Assembly (NCBI GenBank): GCA_946902875.1
Contig: OX336348.1
Coordinates: 11,619,741-11,683,740, forward strand
Direction of reading: 5' to 3'
Length of the DNA: 64,000 bases
From: Nematopogon swammerdamellus
Lineage: Eukaryota; Arthropoda; Insecta; Lepidoptera; Adelidae
This document shows positions 10,986-19,697 of this stretch, in pieces. The number at the start of each line of letters is the position of its first letter. Position 1 is the stretch's first letter. A program made the translations under genes and the position numbers. A model generated the notes under the pieces. It made no database searches, had not been told where the DNA came from, and saw nothing but the letters and a program-made list of their open reading frames with translations.

Positions 10986-11475
10986 ACCGCCGACCACAAA
11001 AATGTACATGTAATTTAATTTTATACCTTACTATTTTATTTGATAATCAGTAGGTATTACCTACATGATTGTTTGTTTACATACATAAGTTTCGTTACAG
11101 TTTTAACTACTTATCAAACTCCTTCCAATACCCTATTCTTACTTATCAAACTCAGAGAAAGAAAGCGGTGCGGTGCCCCTGCACACGTAAGCTCGACCCC
11201 GCACCTCTTTAGATCGAAGCTCTAGGCGACGAGCGATTATAACCACTAAATATTCGAATGCAAAATAACTACTAGATAATGAAAAAAAAAACGTATTACC
11301 AAAGAAAGACAGAAGGTTGATTTTAATGAAAAATTCAATATTGCATAGAGTAATGTAAAAACATATAAACAAACGCGGTCAGTCCTAGCCTAGGGTTTTA
11401 AATGATCTAATTCGGTAGAAATAAATATTATTTATTATTAAAACATTTATAATTATATGTTTTGGTTTTTTATAG

Positions 11476-11612
11476 GTCATCACCGGACGTGACAGGGGAA
11501 AAAAATGACATAATTGAAGGCAGGACATTGGTAGATTTACAACATCTAATTGATTGTTTAAAAATCATATCTGGGCACAAAGCACTTGCTAACTGTAGGT
11601 TACAATTAGAGC
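11476..11612 (+). pseudogene. Mutator-like transposase N-terminal domain fragment
   Basis: A T-rich tract ending in TATAG at 11471-11475 looks like a splice acceptor. It is followed by a frame that reads RSSPDVTGEKND and then EGRTLVDLQHLI, a LKIISGH motif and a CRLQLE motif. The GR-LV and IIS-H positions match the fragment on the minus strand near 43450 and the one on plus at 42544. The homology stops abruptly at about 11612 where unrelated sequence begins. No catalytic residues lie in this part. Confidence 0.45.
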
Positions 11613-11983
11613 ATGCAGAACCGGAGTTGAGTTCAAGTTCGATTTTCAGGGTACTCTTAGAGAGCAACTCCGGTTTTCTCCGATTTTTTTCGAGTTTCAA
11701 GAAATTTCTTAGAATTGGCTCAAAAGGCAGAAAGAAATTAACTATTATAACGATTATAAACGTATTGAATAAAACTCACTAGTGTATTTATTATTTTTAA
11801 ATTTAAAATAAAAAAATCAATACATGCAGTTGGAATAGAACAGGAAAGTTGTATCTTTCTTGTTCATTCATTTTATATCTTCATAATTTGTGGTTTACAA
11901 TTCAATAAAAGATCTGTAGATTTTTATACATATAATATTTATTATATTTTTTCTTACATTGTATAATCAAACTGATACATTCA

Positions 11984-12427
11984 GTTATCCGAATTATTTG
12001 ACTGGAAGTATGATCGCAAAAATAAAAGTTGGTCGATTGTATCATCACCAAGTCCGCTCCTCAGTGACCGGCTGAGGTACCCAGCTGCTGAGAAGACTCG
12101 CTCTGCCTCAACGCTAGTAGGTGTTATACTCAAAAGGTATTCGTATAGTATTTTGAGGCAATGGCCCCGTTCGCCATTGGCATCGAAGAGCGCCATTTCC
12201 ACCATTATTAATTTGTTTACGTCTTGAGCATCAGACACAACTCTTGGCTGAACATTCGTGAGAGATTTTTCGATTTCTTGCTGTAGTTCTTGCTCTGCAG
12301 TCAAATCAGCAATATCAGCATTCTCGTTTAAGGAATCATGAACCAGAGTATCGTTATGTACTTCACTGTCACAGCCGAGCGCGTTCGCTGCACGTTTTGT
12401 CAAACGCTTGTAAACCTCTGTCATATG
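11984..12427 (-). pseudogene. hAT transposase C-terminal (hATC dimerisation) fragment
   Basis: The minus-strand frame ends in the hATC signature: SVEAERVFSAAG, then a short spacer, SLRSGL, DDTIDQLLFLRSYF. This domain mediates dimerisation of hAT transposases. Only ~148 residues remain; the catalytic RNase H-fold part is missing. The frame is cut at 12427/12428 by the inverted-repeat element at 12428-13491, so the methionine at 12448 comes from that element. Confidence 0.75.
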
Positions 12428-13491
12428 AAGGGTACAGGGAAAGAACATGCAATGTCAATATTTTTATCAAAATTAGATTTCGATGCCAAAATGTTCGCCT
12501 TGCCATGAGCTATAGTATGGTGAATAGAAACACGGAAGAAACGTGCTCAGTCACAGTGTTTTTGCTGTTTAAAATAATCACGTACACGAAAGAAACTGAC
12601 ATGTCAACCAATTCAAATAAAGAAACATGATTTGTCGTCCAAAACAGGGAAGGAAAATGCAATGTCATATAGAACCAAAGGCAAGAACGTGCTTTATTTT
12701 AGGACTGGCATTCTTATAATCAATCTGTAGATGTCATTTTACATATTATTCGGAGAGGTTTAAAGTGTTTGAGGTTATTAGTGATTATTCTTCAGTTTGG
12801 TGTACCTACACACGGACTTCAGTGGCTTCATCTCAAATCACTGGCAAAAAAAGTTATACGCCCTCGCTCACTCATCAATAAAATTCTGAGAGAAGGAGAA
12901 TTTGAAATCCCATAGTAATATCCCAAAATAATGTCTAATAAAATCCAATGATAATAATATGGTAATCCTTTGCCACTCAAAAAATAAAAGTACAATGACT
13001 TGCAATCATTGAAAAAGTTTTGTTCTCCTTCTGCTCAAGAATACTACAGTAACTTGCCAAATATATAAATAAACTTTAAACAAATTAACATACCTACCTC
13101 TTTTTTAAATGTAGCATTAAGATATTACTAGACTTATGAATAAATAAGATAAGATTATGCTTGTGGTTTAAAAATTATTATTCGAAATTGTTTCTTTCTT
13201 TCCTGCATGGTGTGACAAAGTATGTTTTGTACTTAAGATTACACTGACATTGCATGTTTCTTTCCAGTACAAAAGGGGTTTATTTTGTTTTTTTTTAAGA
13301 ATAAAGGTAATTAATTGGTTTTAAAACTTTTGTGACAAACTTGTCTTAAAACAGATGTATAAGTATAGTTTTATGTAATAAAAAGTATTAATAAAGTTAG
13401 TACAAAAAAAGTTATAAGGTGATTAACTTAAAAAATTCAATTGTGAAAAATTGAGCTCAACTGACAAAGCATGTTATTTCCCTGTACCCTT
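12428..13491. mobile_element. non-autonomous DNA element with terminal inverted repeats
   Basis: The left end reads aagggtacagggaaagaaca and the right end gttatttccctgtaccctt; they are inverted repeats of ~23 bp with two mismatches. Subterminal copies of the gacattgcatgtt / aacatgcaatgtc motif recur inside at about 12445, 12650 and 13246. No transposase is encoded in the ~1,064 bp. It breaks the hAT fragment on its left. Superfamily unknown; no target duplication was obvious. Confidence 0.6.
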
Positions 13492-13498
13492 ACGTACA

Positions 13499-13529
13499 TG
13501 CTTCGAGAGCATAATATGCTCTCGAAGCA
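13499..13529. repeat. perfect short palindrome
   Basis: tgcttcgagagcat at 13499-13512 is followed by a 3-nt spacer and its perfect reverse complement at 13516-13529. It would form a 14-bp hairpin. No adjoining gene suggests a terminator role. Confidence 0.5.
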
Positions 13530-13960
13530 CGTCACTATTGTATTTTTTTGAAATTCATTCTCATAAACTTGTATACTCGTTGTTTAACGAAGAAGGACGA
13601 ACGCCCGCCGCGCGCGACGCAAAGCAGCGAGCGAGCCGTAGTCAAAGAATATAATACTACTGCCGTAGTCCCCGGCACCCGCAGTTTAATTTGGCGCCAG
13701 AGCGAGCAGTGGCAGTCCAATTTGGCGCGGAAAGACATTTTAGATTTTTTTCGATTTCCGGTTTTGGAAGTTTCAAGCCCGGTTTTGAAAAAGGGTCGAT
13801 TTCAGTCCGATTTTCGTTTTTTTTCCATTTCCGATGTTCGGTTTTGCATGCTCTAGTTACAATCCATGAGCGTAATATCGGAAAGAAAAATAGGACTAAA
13901 TTTAATTATTGTATTAGGCTGTAACATGTGTGATCAAAAATTCACAGTTGATACTTGCAT
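13530..13960. other. no gene supported
   Basis: A GC-rich patch at 13590-13640 and a T-rich segment with repeated gattttttttcgatttccgg-like motifs at 13738-13850 resemble the segment at 11640-11700, so both may be ends of one repeat. Open frames on both strands have no motif. Confidence 0.35.
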
Positions 13961-14185
13961 AAAAAATAGGTAAAAAAACTTTTAAGTTAAACGGTTTTAT
14001 TAAAAAACAACAGCTGTACAAAAAACTAGAAAAAAAACATCACCTGTACAAAAAGCTAGAAAATAATGACACAAACCTGGGCCTTCTTAAGATTTTACGT
14101 CTGGGTAAGAAATCGTGCAATACTAGCGTGCTGTCTTCTCATGTCGGATGCCAAAGGGCACTTTGTGTCGCTGCGTCAGCGGAAT

Positions 14186-14302
14186 AAGTAATAAATTGAG
14201 ACTTTTAACAGACTAATATAAAAACGTGGGGCGCATGTTATTACGCATATTATACGCCCCACGTTTTTATATTAGTATGTTAAAAGTCTCAATTTATTAC
14301 TT
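14186..14302. repeat. 48-bp-arm hairpin (MITE-like)
   Basis: 14186-14233 and 14255-14302 are reverse complements with one mismatch, around a 21-nt loop. The outer sequence is aagtaataaattgagac and the inner sequence aaaacgtggggcg. The palindrome abuts the inner edge of the left long TIR and the head of the SINE-like element at 14304. Confidence 0.7.
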
Positions 14303-14303
14303 A

Positions 14304-15625
14304 CTAGCTTTTGCCCGCGGCTTCGCTCGCGTGAAATTCGTATTTCAAAGGAAGAAAGTAAGTAACTAAGGCCGATCTGCGTTTAGGTAAACAATAAAAC
14401 TTCTCAACTAAAGTAAGTAACTAACGGCGAGGCTTCAGGCTGAGCTGCATTCTGGTCGACAATACACCTTCTCGAAGAAATTAAGTAATTGAGGGCGAGG
14501 CCGAAGGCCGAGCTGCGTTCAGGAAGACGATAACCTTTTCGAAGAAAGTAAGTAACAGAGGGCGAGGCCGAAGGCCGAGCTGCGTTCGGAAAGACCATAA
14601 ACCTTCTCGAACAAAGTAAGTAACTAAGGGCGAGGCCGAAGGCCGAGCTGCGTTCAGGAAGACTATAAAACTTCTCGACGAAATTAAGTAATTGAGGGCG
14701 AGGCCGAAGGCCGAGCTGCGTTCAGGAAGACTATAAACCTTCTTAATGAAAGTAAGTAACTGAGGGCGAGGCCGAAGGCCGAGCTGCGGTCAGGGAGACG
14801 ATAACCTTTTCGAAGAAAGTAAGTAACAGAGGGCGAGGTCGAAGACCAGCTGCGTTCAGGAAGACCATAAACCTTCTCGAAGAAAGTAAGTAACTAAGGA
14901 CGAGGCCGAAGGCCGAGCTGCGTTCAGGAAGACTATACCTTCTCCATGAAAGTAACTAACTGAGGGCGAGGCCGAAGACCGAGCTGCGTTCAGGGAGACA
15001 ATAACCTTTTCGAAGAAAGTAAGTAACAGAGGGCGAGGCCGAATGCCGAGCTGCGTTCAGGAAGACTATAAACGTTTCGAAGAAATCAAGTAATTCAGGG
15101 CGAGGCCGAAGGCCGAGCTGCGTTCAGGAAGACTATAAACCGTCTTGAAGAAAGTATGTAACTATCGTCCATAGTTAGTTACTGCCAGCGTCTTCCAGGA
15201 TACAGCCCGGCCTTCGGTCACGCCCTTAGTTACGTACGTATTTTTTATCATTTTTTTTTATGGAAACTGACACGGTTGGCATCATGACATCACCTACAAC
15301 ATCCGTGATGTCGGCCCATAATAGCGGACGAATTTGGTGGCACGTCAGTGTTTCCCTTGGAGAAAGTTTATGGTCTTCCTGAACGCAGCTCGGCCTTCGG
15401 CCTCGCCCTCTGTTACTTTCATCGAAAAGGTTATCGTCTTCCTGAACTGAACGGAGCTCGGCCTTCGGCTTCGCCCTCAGTTACTTACTTTCATCAAGAA
15501 GGTTTATAGTCTTTCTGAACGCAGCTCGGTCTTCGGCCTCCCTCGCCCTCAATTACTTAATTTCTTCGAGAAGGTTTATAGTCTTCCTGAATATTTCATG
15601 AAGACTATAAACCTTCTCGTCATAC
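14304..15625. repeat. 68-bp minisatellite array B
   Basis: It starts with the same actagcttttgcccgcggct head as array A. About 12 plus-orientation units run from ~14351 to ~15165, after which units continue in inverted orientation to ~15600, interrupted by an inverted LINE tail at 15251-15361. Many units carry the variant ataaccttttcgaagaaagt, distinct from the acagtaagtaactat type that dominates the array at 46876. Confidence 0.75.
15251..15361 (-). mobile_element. inverted LINE 3'-tail fragment
   Basis: Read on minus, it matches the last ~110 bp of the tail at 3312-3653 (from ttcc-type sequence through gtgtcagtttccat and an A-run on minus). It sits inside the inverted portion of array B, so it was inserted after the array formed. 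Confidence 0.6.
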
Positions 15626-15640
15626 ATAATTATTACCCGC

Positions 15641-15672
15641 TGCCCCCCCCCCCCCCCCCCCCCCCGCCCCGC
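15641..15672. repeat. poly(C) tract
   Basis: An uninterrupted run of about two dozen C residues is followed by gccccgcccg. The complementary strand is poly(G) and could form quadruplex structures. Length is prone to sequencing error. Confidence 0.6.
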
Positions 15673-16772
15673 CCGTAATGTGCGCCGCACCGCAGGACGC
15701 CATATCAAGACATTCTCATCGTCGTAACTTTTAAACTATTTGTCCAAATTACTTAGTGTAAAAGCCAAAGTTTACCAGAAGCGATAAATGTATGTATTTT
15801 GATAAGGATTAATTAAATACCTACTATAAAATGTGCATTGTAAATACAGTAAGTATCCAATTTAAATGTATTTATAATTCACTATTTTGGCTATAGTGGC
15901 TTCCACATAGGAGGTAGATATATGCTGTCGCGGAATTTTTTTTAGAACTATTTAAGAGAAACAACGTCATTATACATTATCTTCGTGTAACTCTAACGGT
16001 TTATTCAGCGCATGCCGAGATAGCGCTCAGATGGCAGGATTTTTTTCGACTAACTACTTGACATTTATGGATATACCTATTTGGGCCAATTTACACAATG
16101 TCTTTATAAATTATAGCCTATATGTTATTTTGATGTACTGTAAAGGCTCATCAAAATCTGTTCAGTAGTTTTCGCGTGAAAGAGGAATAAAGATCCGTTC
16201 TATCATATTGCGGCCGCCCGCTCGGTAAATACCTATAGTACTACGGCGCCTACGGAACATATCGGTTTGTATGGGAGCCACATCTTAGCGTAACCGGAAG
16301 TGCATTTTATTAAGCCTATCCTGTGTCCCGTGTAGGTAAATGTACTTGTACGAAGTTTCATCGAATTCAGATGATCGGTTTAAGAGTTATGGTGGAACAT
16401 ACATACATACAGAAATGATTTCTAAAAATCGTAAATTTAGTTTTAGTATCATACACAGAGTCTACAAACCCAATATTTCAAAAAACAAAGCAACTTACTC
16501 CATGACCATGCCTTACAGATTTATTATTGGTATTGAGTATTGATGATTCCGCTGACGCAGCGACACAAAGTGCTCTTTGGCATCTGACATTAGAAGACAG
16601 CACGCTAGTATTGCACGATTTCTTACCCAGACGTAAAATCTTAAGAAGGCCCAGGTTTGTGTCCTTATTATTTTCTAGCTTTTTGTACAGGTGATGTTTT
16701 TTTCTAGTTTTTTGTACAGCTGTTGTCTTTTAATAAAACCGTTTAACTTAAAAGTTGTTTTTCCTATTTTTT

Positions 16773-17131
16773 TATTTACTCGTTTTTAGTTTGTTTTTTT
16801 TTTATAATTTGTTTCCTTCATGTTTTTCCCACGAGTAATAGAACAATAACAGTAGACCCCCCCAGAGGTCCATGTATAGGGGCAAAGCTCTCATACAACA
16901 AGGTGTGCCCTGCCTTGAGGTTGAAACGCTAACGACATATCATTTTTATCCACCCTAATGCCACACAGTCCTCGGCACGTTTCAAACGTTGACTTGGGTG
17001 GTGTATCGCTAACGACGTATCATTTTTAGCCACCCTAACGCCACACAGTTCTCGGCACAATACAGAAACCTTAACTTGGGTGGATTCAAAGAAATATCCT
17101 GATCATTATTTTTGTTTTATTTAAGTTCAAC
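16773..17131. repeat. spacer with a two-copy direct repeat
   Basis: A ~53-bp motif, cgctaacgac(a/g)tatcattttta to cagt(c/t)ctcggcac, appears at 16927-16979 and 17006-17059. The sequence in between and around it shows no gene. Confidence 0.5.
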
Positions 17132-17936
17132 CAGTTCACCTCCTGCATCCATAATCAGATCTTCGTCACCAAGTGTATTGGTAGAAGTATAGGACACTCG
17201 TCCAAACCAATCAAATGAGCCCAAACTCGAGGGGGTTATTAGTAACAGTTGAAGAGTTCCACTGTCCACCTGCTGACTCCATCATCAGACCCTCGTCACC
17301 AAGTGTATTGGTAGAAATATGGGACACTCGTCCAAACAAACCAAATGAGCCCAAACTCGAGGGGGTTACTAGTAACTGTTGAAGAGTTCCACTGTACACC
17401 TCCTGACTCAAGTGTATAGGTAGAAGTATGGGACAGTCGTCCAAACCAACCAAATGAGCCCAAACTCGAGGGGGTTACTAATAACGGTTGAAGAGTTCCA
17501 CTGTACACCTCCTGACTCCATCATCAGGCCCTCGTCACCAAGTGTATTAGTAGAAGTATGGGAAACTCGTCCAAACCAACCATATGAGCCCAAACTCGAG
17601 GGGGTTACTAGTAACGGTTGAAGAGTTCCACTGTACACCTCCTGACTCCATCATCAGACCCTCGTCACCAAGTGTATTGGTAGAAGTATGGGACACTCGT
17701 CCAAACAAACCAAATGAGCCCAAACTCGAGGGGGTTACTAGTATCGGTTGAAGAGTTTCACTGTATACCTCCTGACTCCATCATCAGACCCTCGTCACCA
17801 AGTGTATTGGTAGAAGTATGAGACACTCGTCAAAACCAACCAAATGAGTCCAAACTCGAGGGGGTTACTAGTAACGGTTGAAGAGTTCCACTGTCCACCT
17901 CCTGACCTGACTCCATCATCAGACCCTCGTTACCAA
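17132..17936. repeat. 130-bp minisatellite
   Basis: The ccaaactcgaggggg core recurs at 17221, 17351, 17460, 17590, 17720 and 17850: spacings 130, 109, 130, 130 and 130 bp. The third unit lacks 21 bp. Each unit also holds gttgaagagttccactgt and accaagtgtattggtagaag. The period is not a multiple of three, so the repeated frames on minus are not a repeat protein. Confidence 0.8.
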
Positions 17937-18150
17937 GTTGAAATTATCATAATATTGTATTGTCACGAGAACTCAAAGCGTGTGCAAAGTTTCATAAAAA
18001 TCGGTTTAGTAGAAGTAGTTGAAAAAGTTCTCGCAAAATTTTAAACAAAGATAGAAACAAATATACGGAGTCAAGCTAAATAAAAACCATTTAATTAAAA
18101 ACCATTTAATAATAATAAAAAATACACAAAATCCGGTAAAAGTAAAGAGG

Positions 18151-18795
18151 TCCTGTTGCGCGTGCATTGGCAATAGGATGTGGTTTTTCGCAATTAGAAG
18201 AACTTATGGCAGCACTCAATGTCCCCTTCATGACGAATCCGTTTTATTCGAAAATTCACAATGATATTTGTTTAAATTGGCATGAAACGGCTGTCGAAGA
18301 AATGGAAAAGGCTGCAAAAAGAGAACGCGATGCTGCTTTAAAAGAAGGTCGTGTTGATAAATTCGGCAACGCAATAATTGAAGTTATTGCGGACGGGTGT
18401 TGGTCAAAGAGATCTTACAAACAAAATTATTCCGCCTTATCGGGAGCTGCGGCTATAGTTTGCAAAAGATTTAGAGAGGTGGTGTTATGGGCGTGAAAAA
18501 GAAGTTTTGTATCGTTTGTAGCCGGGCAGAAAAAAATAAAGTCGAACCAAATAACCACAAATGTTTCAAAAATTATAATGGGCCTTCTACAGGCATGGAG
18601 TGTGAAATTATTTTGTAGGGATTTAAATCGTCGGTAGATATGTACGGCCTTGTTTATGCTAAATTAATATCCGATGGTGACTCCAGCACATATTCTAAAA
18701 TTTTACAAGCAAAACCTTACCATGGGTGCACGGTGGAAAAGATTGAATACCGTAATCACGTGCTCAGAAAGGAGACGGATACGCTTTCATACAAT
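18151..18795 (+). pseudogene. Mutator-like transposase fragment (frameshifted)
   Basis: The frame from 18151 encodes RALAIGCGFSQLEELMAAL, then an E/K-rich helix, the IADGCWSKRSY motif and SALSGAAAIV. DGCWSKRSY carries what should be the first catalytic Asp of the DDE transposase. A one-base change near 18490 shifts the frame; the second frame continues with a CIVCSRAE motif, HKCFKNYNG, a stop at 18616, and ISDGDSSTY with a second conserved Asp. The copy ends near 18795. The paralogue at 42745-43590 has the same domain order. Family assignment (Mutator-like) rests on recall of the DGCWSKRSY signature. Confidence 0.65.
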
Positions 18796-19523
18796 CTTGG
18801 GCCCGATTGTAAAAATATGAAAATGGTGTCAATTAATAGCCTAAATATTATTAAATATTCACTGAAAATTCAACAGATTTTGCCAATCTGAGTTTTTAGA
18901 GATTTAGTTTAAGAGAATCGGGAAGTCCGCTCTCCTCCATACACCAGGGGAAGTCTCTTTTCAACCCTTAAATCTTGCAGTAGCATTTTCAAATTTTTAT
19001 GTGTAAAAGATATTATCAATATCTATGCCCCTATGTTGTCCTTTTTTCGTTATATCATTTTAAATAAAATATATTTGATTATAAAAGTGTCAAAATATAG
19101 CCTAACTTTCATATTTTTTATATGGAAAACTATTAAAAAAATAATTAAAATTAAAACATAGAGGCATCCAGTAGGCTTTTGTTGATTGCAAAAAAAATAT
19201 ATCACTTAAATTGAGGAAGAATAAAGACATGAAAACAGACTTCGCCTGAATGATGATTCACAAATATTTTGTAGGCAGTTAGCTTCTGAGCTGCAATTGT
19301 CCTTTTCACACAATTCGGGGTGTGAGGGGGGAACTACTCATGGACAGCCCACTAATACAGAAACATATTACGTGATGTAATAGTGAAGTTCATTTCATTA
19401 TCGATATATTTTCTTTAGGGCTGGGATGGATTTTATCGATGTAATATAAGCATCTACGAGTATGTAAGTCTACTTACTAAGAACAAAAGATATTTAATTA
19501 GGTGGTGGGCCATATCAAAATTT
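18796..19523. other. no gene seen
   Basis: AT-rich sequence up to the target-site duplication of the Jockey element. No motif, repeat or RNA gene was recognised. Confidence 0.4.
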
Positions 19524-19533
19524 AGTTTTTGTA

Positions 19534-19537
<4 letters not shown>
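19524..19537. repeat. target-site duplication, 3' side of Jockey element
   Basis: agtttttgtaatat here is repeated exactly at 24205-24218, bracketing the LINE at 19538-24204. A further copy at 24556-24569 comes from the tandem duplication upstream. Confidence 0.85.
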
Positions 19538-19569
<32 letters not shown>

Positions 19570-19697
19570 TTCCTCTCTTGCTACCTGCAATCAGTTTTTC
19601 TTACTATAAGCAGGTTTTTTGGTTTTCTGTTTTTTTATGACTTTCAGAATCGGTCTCCAGTGAGTCCAATTTCTTCCCTTGCCGCTGTCCCAGATTT

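Larger units (their letters stand above)
13961..16772. mobile_element. element with ~226-bp terminal inverted repeats
   Basis: 13961-14185 and 16546-16772 are inverted copies of each other, sharing for example ctgggtaagaaatcgtgcaa, the cgctgcgtcagcggaat inner end and the aaaaaatagg outer end, with few mismatches. The 2.36 kb interior encodes no transposase: it holds a hairpin at 14186-14302, minisatellite array B, an inverted LINE tail and AT-rich sequence. It therefore looks like a non-autonomous long-TIR transposon later filled with other repeats. Superfamily unknown. Confidence 0.65.

Noticed and set aside
10672..11013. 113-codon proline-rich protein
   Set aside because: It is generated by GCC/CCG triplet runs and an imperfect DNA duplication; overlapping frames on the other strand are equally open.
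14304..15625. CRISPR-like array
   Set aside because: Units are contiguous without unique spacers, and the genome is eukaryotic.
17211..17638. Overlapping 70-80-codon minus frames with repeated YSGTLQPLLVTPSSLGSFG-like segments
   Set aside because: They are translations of the 130-bp minisatellite, whose period is not divisible by three.
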